From the NCBI GenBank assembly GCA_020072905.1, contig JAIQGB010000327.1:1-7085 (forward strand): a stretch of DNA of 7,085 nucleotides. Direction: 5' to 3'. Position 1 is the first letter of the stretch. Each line of letters starts with the position of its first letter. A program made the position numbers and the translations under genes. Under the pieces are notes generated by a model, which saw only the letters and a program-made list of their open reading frames with translations, did not search any database and was not told the origin of the DNA. Shown here piece by piece: positions 5,758-7,085 of this stretch. The DNA comes from Terriglobia bacterium. GTDB taxonomy: Bacteria; Acidobacteriota; Terriglobia; UBA7540.

Positions 5758-6513
5758 TTAAGGGATCAAATCTTCTTCCCATTTCTCCACATCGGGCGGG
5801 ACAATACCCTCCAGGATTGCGGCAAAGGCGTTCAACGCCCTACGAGCGTCTCCGAGCGGACAATAGAACGCTTCCCAGTTGTCGCTGTCTTCTCCGTCAT
5901 GGTTGGGAATCACATAATCGAAATGCCAGGCCTCCTTGAGTTCGACGTAGGCACTGCTGGCTCGTGTCTCAATATTCTCCAAATCTTGCAGAGAGAGTTC
6001 GAGTTTCTGGCGGCGCGTCCTTCGCAGGAGTTTGCGTCTCATGACGTCCGCGACCAGACTCGGAAGCAACACGTTACGCTCCGGCGCTCGAAGGTAGAGG
6101 ATCTCTTCCTTCGAGAGCGGAGAAAGAAAGACGCTGAGCCGTTCGATGCCGGCCAGGCGCGGGTGCGTCTGGAGTGCTCGGCCCACAAAAGGATTTCCCT
6201 CAAAGAAAGCGTTGCTACTTCCCAGCAAGCTGCGCAGATCCTCGAGATCCAGTGCTTGCAGATCCCCGCGCACGTCCAAGACCGCGAAGCGAGGCCCCGC
6301 CCGCAAAGCCTCGATCTGGCTCCGCCGGCGGAAATGATAGTCCACGCCGTCCACCTCACCTGGCCGCGGCGCGCGGCTGTTGTGAAGAACCAGTTTCCGC
6401 AAACCCTTCCGTAGCTCCGGACAAAACTTTCCCAGGGCTTTATCGAGTGGACTCTTCCCGACACAGGATGGTCCAGATAAAATCACCAGTCTCTTCGCAG
6501 CGGTGTCCTTCAT
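5758..6513 (-). CDS. Divergent guanylate-kinase-like P-loop protein
   Basis: The 251-residue protein resembles GMP kinase but is about 40-50 residues longer than usual. It has the P-loop G-PSCV-GKS (14-21, followed by an unusual Pro22), the GMP-site segment SRAPRPGEVDGVDYHF (46-61), a strand and turn VFLSPLSKEEI (128-138) like the family's IFI-PPS-EEL, and the late FDYVIPN (198-204) like FDYVIVN. The part that normally carries the acidic residue and the YGT segment for GMP binding (after residue 74) is different: RFAVLDVRGDLQALDL. A basic insert (about 142-175) precedes the C-terminal part. The fold call is good. Activity on GMP is doubtful; another small acceptor is possible. ATG 6513 has GGAAGG and AGGTGG-type pairing just upstream. 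The CehA-like gene ends 122 nt upstream on the same strand, so co-transcription is possible. Confidence 0.75.
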   Translation of the reverse strand: MKDTAAKRLVILSGPSCVGKSPLDKALGKFCPELRKGLRKLVLHNSRAPRPGEVDGVDYHFRRRSQIEALRAGPRFAVLDVRGDLQALDLEDLRSLLGSSNAFFEGNPFVGRALQTHPRLAGIERLSVFLSPLSKEEILYLRAPERNVLLPSLVADVMRRKLLRRTRRQKLELSLQDLENIETRASSAYVELKEAWHFDYVIPNHDGEDSDNWEAFYCPLGDARRALNAFAAILEGIVPPDVEKWEEDLIP

Positions 6514-6635
6514 TGCCCACCTTCCGACATTCCAATTTTTGCGGGCGGTTCGCGCCCAGGCGAGCCCCCGATAGCGGTCAGCAAGCGCAATCCTGGCTCA
6601 TGGGAACTCAGACAGACTTCAGAGGCGACAGGCTC

Positions 6636-7085
6636 TCAGTGCGCGAGGGTCTTTCCTTCCGACTTGACCGCCTGGTCTTGGGCTCGAGCTTCCGAAGCGA
6701 TTCTTTCAAATACCGCCCGGGCTTTTCGATAGCGATTCTGGGCCGCCTCACGGTCTTTGAGGAAAAACTCGCTCCACGCTCCTCCCGGAGAGGTTTGCTG
6801 GAGCAGGTTGTCAATCCATTGGACAAAGAATTCCGCGTCGCTGGCGCTGGCCCGGATCGGCGCTTTGCCTACGGTGACGAACACGGCCCCCGTATGGCTG
6901 TGGTGGCCCTTGCCATCCACGCGGCGCGCGCAGAGCCACCCACTTCGCTCAAAGTCCACCGTTGTTTCAAACGTCAGCGGAGAACGAGGCGAAGCTGAGC
7001 CCGCGCGGCTCGCAGCGACCTCCCCGTTGTGGACGATTTCAATCTTTCCTTCCGAGTCTTTCAGGGATGTCCAGCGGACGCTCAC
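6636..7085 (-). CDS. CehA/McbA-family metallohydrolase-like protein, C-terminal part only
   Basis: The frame is open to the right edge, so the protein is cut at its N-terminus; the GTG at the edge is not taken as a start. The visible 149 residues match the C-terminal region seen in CehA/McbA-type (PHP-like) exported proteins of environmental bacteria. They include a beta-rich part with IVHNGEV (17-23) and DFERSGWLCARR (44-55), then HTGAVFVTVGKAPIR (64-78), a helix FFVQWIDNLLQ (86-96), and a final helix with the recurrent RYRKARAVFERIA pattern (117-129). The metal-binding catalytic domain would lie outside the window, so activity cannot be judged. The stop is TGA at 6638-6636. The match is from recall of family patterns, not a search. 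Confidence 0.65.
   Translation of the reverse strand: MSVRWTSLKDSEGKIEIVHNGEVAASRAGSASPRSPLTFETTVDFERSGWLCARRVDGKGHHSHTGAVFVTVGKAPIRASASDAEFFVQWIDNLLQQTSPGGAWSEFFLKDREAAQNRYRKARAVFERIASEARAQDQAVKSEGKTLAH

Noticed and set aside
5746..6414. Plus-strand open frame of 222 codons opposite the guanylate-kinase-like gene
   Set aside because: The minus strand carries clear kinase motifs and a good ribosome binding site; the plus frame has none.
6543..6557. Small GC hairpin (GGGCG, GTTCG, CGCCC) near a TTTTT run as a terminator
   Set aside because: The T-run precedes the stem on the plus strand and reads as A's after it on the minus strand, so it fits neither direction.
6174..6998. Plus-strand open frame of 274 codons across two minus-strand genes
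   Set aside because: It runs through two genes and the gap between them, with Arg/Ser/Pro-rich composition typical of antisense frames.

Overview
The window is GC-rich, densely coded bacterial DNA. Gene content (Mrp, a DUF971 protein, two exported beta-propellers, a UPF0173 hydrolase, a CehA/McbA-type protein) and the short intergenic repeats suggest a free-living, large-genome soil or sediment lineage such as Acidobacteriota or Verrucomicrobiota. That placement is an impression from gene style, because no rRNA or other taxonomic marker is present.

Layout. Positions 1-501, minus strand: a toxin-antitoxin-like pair. The small upstream protein (226-501) is followed by a RelE/ParE-type toxin that runs off the left edge and is frameshifted near 181-182. 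Positions 502-694: a divergent intergenic region with a 28-nt hairpin and a good sigma70-like promoter pointing right. Positions 695-3250, plus strand: a likely operon of mrp (Fe-S carrier ATPase), a DUF971 gene and an exported YVTN-type beta-propeller. The DUF971 reading frame is broken by a 16-bp tandem duplication (1961-1992). Positions 3342-4856, plus strand: an exported protein with three helical repeats of about 60 residues followed by a seven-bladed WD40 propeller, probably with its own promoter. Positions 4851-4946: a convergent intergenic element of 16-bp tandem repeats and inverted repeats, which supplies the WD40 stop codon. Positions 4947-7085, minus strand: a UPF0173 metallo-beta-lactamase-fold hydrolase, a divergent guanylate-kinase-like P-loop protein, and the C-terminal part of a CehA/McbA-family protein cut by the right edge.

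How the genes relate. Mrp next to DUF971 is a recurrent pairing linked to Fe-S or metal-centre biology. The YVTN gene starts 11 nt after the DUF971 stop, so it is probably co-transcribed. The two propellers are both predicted to be exported and are adjacent, but nothing in the sequence ties them to one function. The minus-strand genes on the right have gaps of 122 and 169 nt and need not form one operon.

I do not see a convincing new multi-gene system. The strongest unusual signals are the duplication that exactly explains the DUF971 frameshift, the decayed toxin, the triple helical repeat fused to the WD40 domain, and the guanylate-kinase-like protein that lacks part of the usual acceptor site. 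No tRNA, rRNA, CRISPR array, insertion sequence or att site was found, and no stretch over 300 bases lacks a gene.
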